28,203 nucleotides of DNA from Bolinopsis microptera (lineage: Eukaryota > Ctenophora > Tentaculata > Lobata > Bolinopsidae): positions 1-28,203 of the forward strand of contig NW_026971852.1 of assembly GCF_026151205.1 (NCBI RefSeq). The letters are read 5' to 3'. Position 1 is the stretch's first letter; each line of letters begins with the position of its first letter. Below, piece after piece: positions 13,501-21,455 of the stretch. The translations under genes and the position numbers were made by a program. Under the pieces are notes generated by a model, which saw only the letters and a program-made list of their open reading frames with translations, had not been told where the DNA came from and made no database searches.

Positions 13501-16442
13501 GCACTACAGGGGTAAAGATTTTAAAGTCTGGATTTAGCTGGATTTCGGTCATTTTGGGATGGGCGTGGCCCCTGGGAGTGGCCCGAGTGGGTTGAGAGGT
13601 CGAAACTTGATTTTTATGATGGTTTGGGACAGGCAGAACCCATTTTTAAACTAAAACATGTCCCACCTACCCCGGAACATAAAAGCACTACAGGGGTAAA
13701 GATTTTAAAGTCTGGATTTAGCTGGATTTCGGTCATTTTGGGATGGGCGTGGCCCCTGGGAGTGGCCCGAGTGGGTTGAGAGGTCGAAACTTGATTTTTA
13801 TGATGGTTTGGGACAGGCAGAACCCATTTTTAAACTAAAACATGTCCCACCTACCCCGGAACATAAAAGCACTACAGGGGTAAAGATTTTAAAGTCTGGA
13901 TTTAGCTGGATTTCGGTCATTTTGGGATGGGCGTGGCCCCTGGGAGTGGCCCGAGTGGGTTGAGAGGTCGAAACTTGATTTTTATGATGGTTTGGGACAG
14001 GCAGAACCCATTTTTAAACTAAAACATGTCCCACCTACCCCGGAACATAAAAGCACTACAGGGGTAAAGATTTTAAAGTCTGGATTTAGCTGGATTTCGG
14101 TCATTTTGGGATGGGCGTGGCCCCTGGGAGTGGCCCGAGTGGGTTGAGAGGTCGAAACTTGATTTTTATGATGGTTTGGGACAGGCAGAACCCATTTTTA
14201 AACTAAAACATGTCCCACCTACCCCGGAACATAAAAGCACTACAGGGGTAAAGATTTTAAAGTCTGGATTTAGCTGGATTTCGGTCATTTTGGGATGGGC
14301 GTGGCCCCTGGGAGTGGCCCGAGTGGGTTGAGAGGTCGAAACTTGATTTTTATGATGGTTTGGGACAGGCAGAACCCATTTTTAAACTAAAACATGTCCC
14401 ACCTACCCCGGAACATAAAAGCACTACAGGGGTAAAGATTTTAAAGTCTGGATTTAGCTGGATTTCGGTCATTTTGGGATGGGCGTGGCCCCTGGGAGTG
14501 GGTTGAGAGGTCGAAACTTGATTTTTATGATGGTTTGGGACAGGCAGAACCCATTTTTAAACTAAAACATGTCCCACCTACCCCGGAACATAAAAGCACT
14601 ACAGGGGTGAAAAGCACTACAAATCCACTACAAAATTCAAGGAAACGTGCTCTCGCAAAGATTAGAACTAGCAGGAGTACTACCCTCAGGCTTACATCGA
14701 CAGAAACTAGACTCAGATGCGACCGATCGAAGATACTCCGCAGAAAAAGCAGAAGGATACCTAGTGGATTATTCACGGGGTTCCTACAATAACACTTACA
14801 TGACAATCGTCAGTTACCAGTATCCAAGAAGCTGGCCCAGTCCGTGCACCAGTCCACGGACTACTTATGACATGAAGGTTAGAAGATCATATGAATGATA
14901 TCTTGGATGCAATTGGTAACGTTGTAAATTACTGAATGAAGACAAAGATTACGATTGATTAAATGAGGTATACAATATACATAAGTCATTCGATTTCTAT
15001 GGAGTATTATCAATTACCACTATCAGCAACGACAACAACTATTCCAATTCCTGAAACGGTTACGGTCTAGTAATAAACGAAAGAAGGACCCACGGCCTCC
15101 ATATTAGAGAACGCTCGAGACTTCCTATTCCAGAAAAGAAAAAAAAACCTTTTAAAGAACTCCATGTCCTGTCCCTTTCCATTCGGAGCTGAGGGGACTG
15201 ATTGAGGAGAAGCAAAGTTAGAATGGTCTCTGGCGTCAAAAGCGGTCACAGGGTGGTATGTGGAGCAGGATATAACATCATGTCCTATAATGCTAGCCGT
15301 AAGTAATTGCATCCAAGATACCATTCATATGATCTGTTTACCATCATGTCATAATTAGTTCGTGGACTGGATCGGGCTTCTTTGATACTGTCCCCAATTG
15401 TTCACGGAAACCTATATTCCCTAGTTTTAATGTAAGTTGAACCAATAAAAATGTTCGCTACCATTTTGCATTAACCTGGTTTCCAGTTGCGGACATAAGA
15501 CAAATTTTAGAGGGCAGCAAAATAATCGAGAGTGGGGGTGACAAATGGGAACCGTTGCAATATCAAGTAATGCACACATAAAGACATAAGATGTCTATCA
15601 TGATCATGAAGGTACATTTATAATACCCCGCTTTACTGCGCCCCGATTTAACACAAACCGGGGTTTTACTGTACTTAACTTGATAGTTCTCTTGGTGGAC
15701 AAGCATGTTGCGCTGTACTCAGTACTGGTTCTAATAAGTTTATTATCGGATGTTTACCTATAATTATTATGATATGAATATTTAGTGTAATGGCAATCAA
15801 TCTCCTTAAAATTTACCTTATTTCACAAGCCACGGACAGTAAAAAAGACTTAAAAGTAAATAAGTGAACATAGACAATGAGAGAGATAACAGAAAGATAA
15901 CACGGACAATGAGAGAGATAACAGAGGGATAAGAATGAGAGAGATAACAGAGAGATAAGAATGAGAGAGATAACAGAGAGATAAGAATGAGAGAGATAAC
16001 AGAGAGATAAGAATGAGAGAGATAACAGAGAGATAAGAATGAGAAAGATAACAGAGGGATAAGAATGAGAGAGATAACAGAGAGATAAGAATGAGAGAGA
16101 TAACAGAGAGATAAGAATGAGAAAGATAACAGAGGGATAAGAATGAGAGAGATAACAGAGAGATAAGAATGCGAGAGATAACAGAGAGATAAGAATGAGA
16201 GAGATAACAGAGAGATAAGAATGAGAGAGATAACAGAGGGATAAGAATGAGAGAGATAACAGAGAGATAAGAATGAGAGAGATAACAGAGAGATAAGAAT
16301 GAGAGAGATAACAGACCTCGTTAGCAACCCTCCATCCCTGCATACTGCTAGCACCGTATTTCAGTCCCAACTTTGATATTCCGTCGATTACCTCCTTCTC
16401 CGTAACTGGGGACTCCAGATATCCGCTCATTACAGCTCCCAT
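1272..16442 (-). CDS. PPM1G: PPM1G-like PP2C-family protein phosphatase (3' end beyond window)
   Basis: This is a metal-dependent Ser/Thr phosphatase of the PP2C family. The vertebrate orthologue is nuclear and acts on splicing factors and histone chaperone substrates. Exons, in order: 16317-16442, 3715-3949, 2751-2870, 2427-2590, 2223-2283, 1970-2061, 1699-1849, 1272-1527. Every junction is GT-AG and all phases fit, giving 1205 coding bases (about 401 residues). Visible: MGA start (possible N-myristoylation at Gly2), SSMQGWRV, metal-binding Glu42-Asp43, [11 protein letters not shown] (about 60-70), a central Glu/Asp-rich insert (about 240-285) characteristic of PPM1[20 protein letters not shown] (Asp318), SEDHKPE and [16 protein letters not shown] (about 358-373). 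The last exon(s), with the two C-terminal metal-binding aspartates, must lie left of base 1. Intron 1 is 12,367 bp; the others are 120-844 bp. Confidence 0.94.
1556..1618. repeat. 11-bp tandem repeat in PPM1G intron 7
   Basis: Nearly six copies of ggcaattatcg. The last two bases of the unit vary between cg, ta and ca, giving an alternating higher-order pattern. It lies about 30 bp upstream (in gene sense) of the exon 8 acceptor. Confidence 0.92.
1699..1849 (-). CDS. PPM1G: PPM1G exon 7
   Basis: 151 bp. It finishes the acidic stretch ([18 protein letters not shown]), then enters the second half of the catalytic fold: [20 protein letters not shown]. It ends in phase 1 inside the VGDSR motif. 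Donor gtaagt. Confidence 0.93.
1970..2061 (-). CDS. PPM1G: PPM1G exon 6 (acidic domain)
   Basis: 92 bp encoding the core of the acidic domain, with a long Glu run ([16 protein letters not shown]). Acceptor ttttcag, donor gttagt. The acidic insert is the distinguishing feature of PPM1G among PP2C enzymes. Confidence 0.88.
2223..2283 (-). CDS. PPM1G: PPM1G exon 5
   Basis: A 61-bp microexon encoding a Ser/Asp/Glu-rich stretch ([20 protein letters not shown]). Acceptor catttcag, donor gttagt. Phase 0 in and phase 1 out, which fits both neighbouring exons. Confidence 0.82.
2427..2590 (-). CDS. PPM1G: PPM1G exon 4
   Basis: 164 bp starting [15 protein letters not shown] and continuing through a low-complexity Gly/Lys/Ala-rich linker to EIVKNG. 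Acceptor tttccag, donor gtgcgt. The region matches the poorly conserved insert between the two halves of the PP2C fold in PPM1G. Confidence 0.85.
2751..2870 (-). CDS. PPM1G: PPM1G exon 3
   Basis: 120 bp, phase 1 to phase 1. It encodes an acidic linker ([13 protein letters not shown]) and a helix-like stretch ending LLAKYKQK. Splicing from acceptor atctaag to donor gttagt keeps the frame. Confidence 0.85.
2952..3621. mobile_element. Non-autonomous DNA transposon (TIR with subterminal direct repeats) in PPM1G intron 2
   Basis: The ends are inverted: a G-run then GGGGCTGACCATA on the left (to about 2983), and TATGGTCAGCCCC then a C-rich tail on the right (about 3594-3621). Just inside each end lies a ~58-bp block in direct orientation (about 2991-3048 and 3529-3588), containing attaaaatgtaggtttttt and gggatatactt. 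The interior has no gene. Part of it (about 3150-3460) is related, in reverse orientation, to 26745-27110. The 18-base G homopolymer at about 2956-2974 probably grew by slippage from a mixed G-rich terminus like that on the right. Confidence 0.7.
3715..3949 (-). CDS. PPM1G: PPM1G exon 2
   Basis: The exon begins with DAMSCVPDL after the acceptor atctccag, which completes the E-D metal-binding pair. It contains [19 protein letters not shown] and ends in phase 1 (LAG) at the donor gtcagt. Confidence 0.93.
4498..6343 (-). repeat. Left satellite array, 185-bp unit, about 10 copies
   Basis: The landmark gttccggggtagg recurs at 4777, 4961, 5146, 5331, 5516, 5701, 5886, 6070 and 6255, spacing 184-185 bp. 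The outermost copy (about 4498-4690) is strongly diverged; the inner ones differ by scattered single-base changes. Relative to the right array (read in the opposite sense) this arm carries different diagnostic bases, for example acctgtccc where the right arm corresponds to gcctgtccc. No coding potential. Confidence 0.95.
6402..7173. mobile_element. Mariner-like MITE inserted in the left arm
   Basis: A 772-bp segment flanked by TA on both sides (6400-6401 and 7174-7175). The ends carry 35-bp perfect inverted repeats (6409-6443 with 7129-7163). The right terminus read inward is CAGGGTGGCCCAAAAGT, the style of IS630/Tc1/mariner termini, which insert at TA. The outer few bases of the left terminus are altered (caaaagt). 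Removing it restores ccgaaaaaTAttttcggctc, close to the intact repeat at about 7405-7430. The interior has no transposase. It contains an 18-bp palindrome, cctaatcacgtgattagg, near 6813-6830. Confidence 0.85.
7176..8570. repeat. Inner inverted cluster of ~250-bp repeats
   Basis: Three units in one orientation start at 7176, 7421 and about 7681 (landmark ggctca-tgatcagggta). From 7885 the same unit runs in reverse at 7885, 8022 and 8272, plus a partial copy to 8570 (landmark ttaccctgatcattctgag). The units are 245-260 bp. The longer ones have an extra tattttccgaaagggtaggt segment. Many overlapping reading frames stay open through the repeat in several frames, which is a property of the repeat and not evidence of a protein. 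Confidence 0.92.
8621..14608 (+). repeat. Right satellite array, 184-bp unit, about 32.5 copies
   Basis: ggttgagaggtcgaaactt recurs every 184 bp from 8621 to 14501, then a partial copy follows. By reading, the copies are essentially identical. Exceptions are one extra T at about 9852 and a 9-bp loss in the last full junction (near 14500). Compared with the left arm the unit has fixed differences (ggtcatttt versus ggtaatttt; gggacaggcag versus gggacaggtag). No coding potential was seen. Confidence 0.97.
14819..15397. mobile_element. Inverted-repeat element (MITE- or foldback-like)
   Basis: About 95 bp at 14819-14914 is imperfectly inverted at 15307-15397. Shared blocks include agtcca-cgaacta-ttatgacatga and agatcatatgaatg-tatcttggatgcaatt. 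The ~390-bp interior has no recognisable gene; its open frames show no known motif. No clear target-site duplication is visible, so the outer limits are approximate. Confidence 0.65.
15880..16315. repeat. 26-bp minisatellite at the PPM1G exon 1 donor
   Basis: About 16 copies of gagagataacagagagataagaatga with a few substitutions (agaaagata, gagggata, gcgagag). It begins within a base or two of the splice donor at 16316. On the gene strand it forms a long C/T-rich tract. The coding frame of exon 1 stays open through it, but the hydrophobic repeat peptide is unlikely to be real protein. Confidence 0.95.
16317..16442 (-). CDS. PPM1G: PPM1G exon 1
   Basis: 42 codons start at an ATG at 16442 and end in phase 0 with ...GWRVANE before the donor gtctgt. 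The start matches the known family N-terminus (MGA...). The exon ends on the first residue of the Glu-Asp metal-binding pair. The donor runs directly into the 26-bp minisatellite. Confidence 0.93.
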
Positions 16443-16728
16443 CTCGACAACTTGCTAGTGTTAATAAGATTTTAAATACTATGTTATATTGTAAGTCGCC
16501 GTATTAATTTGTACAGTGAAGCTGCTAAAACAAATTATTTACAAATACCAAACATATTCTAAACAACTTATTAACAATCCCTTATAGCTCAACTCGGTGA
16601 TTCGATTTTAATAAGACAACATTATAGCAAATAAAATTTAGTGATTAAAGACAACAAAATTATGTTAAAAGCCCATTAGTGGGATTAGTACAATAGTAAA
16701 AGATTAAAATGCTACTTCAAACAATTTA
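16443..16728 (-). promoter_or_regulatory. RTEL1-PPM1G intergenic spacer (3' UTR of one, 5' region of the other)
   Basis: 286 bp between the RTEL1 stop codon and the PPM1G start codon, both on the minus strand. It is AT-rich and has no clear TATA box. An AG acceptor-like site (cactag) lies about 12 bp before the PPM1G ATG. RTEL1 transcription must terminate here, and PPM1G must either start here or be co-transcribed. Confidence 0.6.
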
Positions 16729-16730
16729 TT
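16725..16730 (-). terminator. Polyadenylation signal of RTEL1 overlapping the stop codon
   Basis: AATAAA on the minus strand overlaps the TAA stop (ATATAATAAATTG). It is the only AATAAA on this strand between the two genes, so the RTEL1 3' UTR may be only about 10-30 bases long. Confidence 0.5.
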
Positions 16731-18120
16731 ATATTAAACCTTTCTCTGACAAAAATTTGTCGAATGTTTCCTTATCTTTATCCTTAAGAAATATTCTAAA
16801 ACCTTTCAATAAGTCCTTGTGATTTGCCATAAACAAATCTGTAACATTGTCGATAAGTTTCACGATATTCTTTTCTGTCTTATACTCCTTCACGACCCCT
16901 CTGAATACTTCATACTCAGCGTCAGATAACGAAATTTTTAATGTTGCAGAGAAATTTTGGGATTTTGTCACTTTAGGTTGTTCTCTCTGGGTAGAAGCCA
17001 GAGGGCTACTCATAACGGATGTTATTTGCGACAAAGAGTTGAGGTTATTTTCTTTATCTTGTTTGGTAACAAGTCTGAATTTCTTTCTGGGATTTCTGAT
17101 AGCCTCAGGTGTCTTGTAGTCCGTGGTAGATCGACTGCTTACCGGAGACATAGAAGGAGCAAAGGAGTAATCAGCCGAACCGGTACCGTTCAATGAGCTT
17201 ATCAAGCTTACTCTCTTATCAGTTCGAGCCATTTTCCTGGGAGGCGGCGTAACTTCATGTGTAGAATCATCCAAGTTTGGTGCTGCAAATCTTTCTTTGG
17301 GTAAGTCCTTCTCGGTGGATCTAAAGGCATCATACATGTTACTCAGTCGGTTGGTATTTGATGATTTAACAGGTTCTTCATTTTCTTCTTTCTCACATAC
17401 CCTATTAACATGAAGTTTAAAGAATTGGGATAGTTCACGTAAACCGGAACCAAACTGCTCGTTTACCTTTGCAAATCCTCGTGCCCACTTAGGTAGCTCA
17501 TCAACATTTGATCTGAATGAAAATCTTTTGTCCATAAAAATAACTGCCCCAAAGTCATCTTTGTGTCGAATAACTCGGCCGACAGCCTGGTTCACAGCTC
17601 GGGAGCTCTGTTGAATGTACCACTCTTGACCGTTCAACGAATTTGGTCTGTTTCTCTTCTGTTGATCCAGATAGTTGATTTTAGCACTCACTTTAGGGTC
17701 GTTTTTCGGTGGAAAAGGCAGGCCTGTTATGATTACAGCCCGTCCATGCATGTCCGCAAAATCAATACCTTCACTGGCTTTACCTCTGCAAACTGCAAAC
17801 AGCATTGCTCCCGTAGCTCCATCTGTAGGGTTTCTGACTTTGTCATCAAATTCACTCATCAATTTTGCCATTTCGTTCTTAGATCGTGGCTCTGTGAAGC
17901 AGTGTTTAGTTTTCAGCATACGAGAGTAAATATTGGTGGTTTGCCAAGATTGGATGGTGTTGTTCATTACTCCGTAGCTGGGAAAGAAAACCAAAACTCC
18001 GTTGGGAATTACTCTGAGTAGATTAACAATGGAAGTGCCCAAAGAGGAGAGGTATTTTGGGTTGCTTCTATTTGCGTATGTTGAAAGAAAATCAGTTCCA
18101 TCACAGCCTTTACAGATTAT
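16729..18120 (-). CDS. RTEL1: RTEL1 coding exon 2
   Basis: 463 codons plus TAA. It begins IICKGCDGTDFLSTY after the acceptor atttcag, and carries the second helicase lobe (motifs IV-VI), a Ser/Lys-rich linker with NLS-like basic patches (NPRKKFRLV) and the terminal harmonin-like domain. Confidence 0.95.
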   Translation of the reverse strand: MICKGCDGTDFLSTYANRSNPKYLSSLGTSIVNLLRVIPNGVLVFFPSYGVMNNTIQSWQTTNIYSRMLKTKHCFTEPRSKNEMAKLMSEFDDKVRNPTDGATGAMLFAVCRGKASEGIDFADMHGRAVIITGLPFPPKNDPKVSAKINYLDQQKRNRPNSLNGQEWYIQQSSRAVNQAVGRVIRHKDDFGAVIFMDKRFSFRSNVDELPKWARGFAKVNEQFGSGLRELSQFFKLHVNRVCEKEENEEPVKSSNTNRLSNMYDAFRSTEKDLPKERFAAPNLDDSTHEVTPPPRKMARTDKRVSLISSLNGTGSADYSFAPSMSPVSSRSTTDYKTPEAIRNPRKKFRLVTKQDKENNLNSLSQITSVMSSPLASTQREQPKVTKSQNFSATLKISLSDAEYEVFRGVVKEYKTEKNIVKLIDNVTDLFMANHKDLLKGFRIFLKDKDKETFDKFLSEKGLI

Positions 18121-19830
18121 CTGAAATGGAAACGATTATACCATAAATAAGATGCATTATAGATATTACAACTTTGATTTTATATCCACAAAATTGATTG
18201 TATCGTATTTGACGAAATACAAACACATCACAAAATACTGGCAAATAATGAGAAATAATGAGCTTCCAATTAAATGTTATATCCAATGATAGATATTGCA
18301 GGATTAGTACAGATCCAAATTGTAAAAATGTGTGAAACGTACCTGCACAGATATTTGACTTGGCTGAATGACATGAGGATTCTGTAAAGTGATAGGAAAA
18401 GGTATCCTCAATTCACAAGAAAAGGAATTTATTGGAGAAAGAGTACCACTGGTTAGTATAATGGAGTAAACACCACTCTTCACAAACTCCTCCATGGCTA
18501 GCCCAGGACTAAAACACCAGTAAGAAAGCTTGGTAATGAACTGTGGGGCAACTGATTCTATATTTTTATCAACCCAAGTCGAGGCTTTCCCTGACTTACC
18601 ATATTTTGAATCCTTTTTCTCCTTCGACACATAACAAACATACTGGTGTTTGGAGGCCTCGCTCTGGTCGAGAGTCAAATCAAGTATCTGCATAAAGTTG
18701 TTGAGGACAACAAACGTGTTACCCACTAGTTTATTAGAACTGCTTAGAGATAACACTGATTCCATCTTTTGAAGAACCTCCGTAATCAACCCTTTTGTCT
18801 CTTGATTCACATTTATGGACACAAGCAGGTTTTTAAAAGTAGACTTGTCTATGATGTTACCTGATCCTTTTACTTCTAACTTATTGAATTCTCTTTCAAG
18901 AGACAGGAAAATAGCTTTCATAGTCAAAACATCCTCTTTTGTCAATTCACCACTGTCATAACTTGGCCCCGAACTTGTGCTAGCAGACCCATCGTCATCC
19001 AATATCCTTTGTAATGTCAACTGACAGTTTTCTATACAGTTAGCTATGTCTAAAGAAGTTATTTCAAATGAATACGATTCCTCACAAACCTTTTCTATGT
19101 TGTGAGCTTCATCGAAGATAACAATGGAATTTTCAAGTGTTATGTTTTGATTTTTCCTAGTTTTGCTATCAATAAGATAGTTATATGGCATGAAGATTAT
19201 ATCAGCACGTCTCAAGAGTTCTCTTGATGAATAATATGGACACATGGTCTTCTCCTTTGAAACTGAAACAAGTTCCTCAATATCCAGTATCTCCCCAAAT
19301 ATTGCGTCATTTATTTTCTTATCTACGTTAGTGTAGTGCACACAAGATCTTTCCTTCACTTTCGCACGGCAGGTGTGGATTTTTGCCATGTTGTTCTCGA
19401 TGTTCATCACTTTGGGATGTAAACAGAGCTGATCTCTGGAGCCGAGCACACTCACTTTTGGTTTATATATCGTATTCTTGAGCTCGTTGACAACTTGTGA
19501 AATCTGAGAGTGAGTCCTTGATGCATATATAATTTTAGGAATAGCATTAAATCCCTCTAATGCTTGATTGTTCCCAGCAGCTTCATCCAATCCGGCAATA
19601 TTAGCATTAGCTGCTATTCCACTGAGCTGAAGTTTGGCAATGTAAGTAAGTCGCCATGCAAGAACTGAGCACAGAAGGCACAATGTTTTACCAGTTCCAG
19701 TTGGAGATTCCAGAATTGCATTTTGTTTTGACTGAAGAGCTCTGATTACATGTCCCATGTAATCTTCCTGACATTTATAAGGAGAAAATGGAAAGTCAAC
19801 ATCTACATTGTTTACTGTCACTTGGGGCAT
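16729..19830 (-). CDS. RTEL1: RTEL1, regulator of telomere elongation helicase 1
   Basis: An XPD-family 5'-3' DNA helicase with an iron-sulfur cluster. RTEL1 unwinds D-loops, T-loops and G-quadruplexes in the nucleus. Two coding exons: 18343-19830 and 16729-18120, with a 222-bp GT-AG phase-0 intron, giving 959 residues. The start ATG at 19830 gives MPQVTVNNVDVDFPF, matching the family N-terminus. Visible: Walker A ESPTGTGKT (41-49, Lys48), four cluster cysteines at 136, 154, 163 and 197 with family spacing, DEAH box at 240-243, ILTSGTLSP, VFFPSY, ASEGIDF (motif V) and QAVGRVIRH (motif VI). The C-terminus (about 890-959) is one harmonin-N-like helical domain ending FLSEKGLI. The human protein is longer (about 1,220 residues or more), with a second such domain and further C-terminal sequence not present here. 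Confidence 0.96.
18343..19830 (-). CDS. RTEL1: RTEL1 coding exon 1
   Basis: 496 codons from the ATG to ...PSQISVQ before the donor gtacgt. It holds the first helicase lobe with Walker A, the iron-sulfur domain, the DEAH box and the arch region. The TTG at 19839 is in frame but lies upstream of the splice acceptor, so it is not the start. Confidence 0.95.
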
Positions 19831-19840
19831 TGCCTGCAAC
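19831..19840 (-). other. Splice acceptor immediately before the RTEL1 start codon
   Basis: On the gene strand the sequence is cgttgcag|GCAATGCC, placing an AG acceptor three bases before the ATG. It is the 3' end of a 5'-UTR intron or a trans-splice site; no donor was identified upstream. Confidence 0.6.
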
Positions 19841-20502
19841 GAGATTTAAAATTACTTATTGTTAAATAAAATTACATTTTTTACAAATCTATTACATTTA
19901 ATTGTCAAATGACGTAGTAAACTATATCACAGTTAATATTATATGGATATAAATGTTCAATGATATAGAGCGATTTCAAGAGTAGTGGTCCACATGGGTC
20001 CGAAAAAGCCGTACAGGCACTTGGGTCCTTATCCTTGTCACTAGTCTCAATTGGATTCAGTTTACACAAAACATGAACATTTACAATTTAAACGTACACA
20101 TTGACACTATATTTATTAGAAAGCTAAAATTATAAAATAATACGTGTGTGCGCAGCTTGGGCCGCGCTGCATAAGAATTGATGCGTGTAGGGGCTAGGCT
20201 GGAGTACACTTGTTTATAGATTAATGAATTGCATTGTAAATATTTAGAATTGACGATATATTAGAATTAGAATTAGAATCAAATTTACACAGCAATACAA
20301 TAACAATAAAAAATAATTTAAGAAGCTTCAATCTGCTGTGCAGGACATTCAAGTCAGTCGAAAACTGTTAGCAGAACACCCTTCTAGGGACATAAGGATA
20401 TAGTATGTAAAACATAATAAGTAGTAAATTAATGAGTGATAAAATAAGATATGATTTAACAGTGAACTGTGGGCAGTTCATATATTATGATCTAATAGTA
20501 TA
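19841..20502. other. AT-rich region upstream of RTEL1, no gene seen
   Basis: It presumably contains the RTEL1 promoter and 5' UTR. Only a short tandem attagaattagaattagaatc near 20262-20280 and scattered AT-rich sequence are visible. No ORF with recognisable content. Confidence 0.5.
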
Positions 20503-20932
20503 TATGGGCAATTCCACGTAGTGTAATTCACACTTTGCACAAAATTTAGCTTTTAATTGCATGCTAATTGTAGGCTAACATTAGCAGCATGATAATATAA
20601 AGCTAAAGTCAGAATGAAGTTTAAACGTTTGTGATGATGTGGCAACAAAAGTTTAATGTCTATCTCTTATACTTTTTATGAGAGCAGCATTTTAAAAAGT
20701 AGACGTTATTCACAGGCATAATTTGGTGTTTTAGAAATCTTGCCTTAAAATTGCAATTCGTGCCCCAGTGTAATAGCAGAAGTTACAATAAGGCTTGATC
20801 ACAATAAAGTACACATTTTTTCAACTTCCTATGTCCTTCCTAACATAAATTTGTGGAATGTGTGTAGTACAGGGACAATATAGGAAGTAAACTTTATTCA
20901 CATTTGGACGTAGTGTAACTCACACTCTGCCC
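20503..20932. mobile_element. Possible MITE with palindromic ends
   Basis: Both ends carry tgggca and a near-palindromic agtgtaattcacact-type block: acgtagtgtaattcacact near 20515, acgtagtgtaactcacact near 20910. An internal inverted pair (acttcctatgtcc near 20825, ataggaagt near 20880) adds to the structure. There is no ORF, and the boundaries are uncertain. Confidence 0.4.
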
Positions 20933-21455
20933 AGTTGCTCTGTTTGTGCGTTGTATTGATGTTTGCTTGTTCTTAATTTGGTTGCTGCTATTGTAAAATG
21001 GTGAAGTAGACTGACTATTACTGATTTTAAATTAAATCAAGACTACTAATTGGTCCAATTAGATACTGGTAATGGTGTAGATTACACCCTACTGCCATAC
21101 CACAGTGGTCCGGGCGCCCATGCGAGGTAGACATAAGACATAGGCATGACTGAGGGGTATGATATACCACAAAACATGTATTCTAAGGGTATCTTGCCCC
21201 AAAATAACGTTTAAAAAGGTTTTTAGAGTGATTAAATGGACATTTGACCTCAAATATTAATTTTACCTCATTTTTTGTCAAAAATTGCATTTTTTGGCAA
21301 TTTTTTTGCCATTTTTTAGGACAAACTACAAAAATAAGTTGCAAATTAACTTTGGTAAGGATCTATAAGTTGATCTATCTGTAAGTATAGGACAACTTAG
21401 AGTAATCCTAGAAAAATGTACAGTGTAATATTGTGGCATGATTTTTTATGAGCTT

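Larger units (their letters stand above)
4334..14648. repeat. Foldback-like composite inverted repeat filling PPM1G intron 1
   Basis: A nested, unequal palindrome centred near 7885. Order: outer motif (4334-4361), 185-bp satellite array in one orientation (to 6343), 50-bp boundary sequence (6344-6393), ~250-bp repeats (7176-7884), then the same parts reversed: ~250-bp repeats (7885-8570), the 50-bp boundary (8571-8620, perfect inverse of 6344-6393), 184-bp satellite array (8621-14608), and the outer motif (14621-14648, 27 of 28 bases inverse to 4334-4361). Arms made of tandem repeats around a loop are the architecture of foldback elements. No transposase is visible. Confidence 0.85.

Noticed and set aside
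8621-14608. CRISPR-like regular repetition
   Set aside because: The repeats are 184 bp, head to tail, with no unique spacers; this is a eukaryotic satellite.
8621-14608. Pol III promoter or hammerhead ribozyme in the satellite unit
   Set aside because: ggtcgaaac resembles a B box and contains CGAAAC, but no proper A box at the right spacing and no CTGATGA core were found in the unit.
14535-14898. Two overlapping 83-85 codon frames on the plus strand
   Set aside because: The frames start in the satellite or its border and show no recognisable motif or family resemblance.
15067-15324. 85-codon frame on the minus strand
   Set aside because: It lies in the loop of an inverted-repeat element and has no known domain.
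15813-16354. Long hydrophobic repeat frames on the minus strand
   Set aside because: They translate the 26-bp minisatellite; the real exon ends at the gtctgt donor at 16316, supported by the match of the joined exons to PPM1G.
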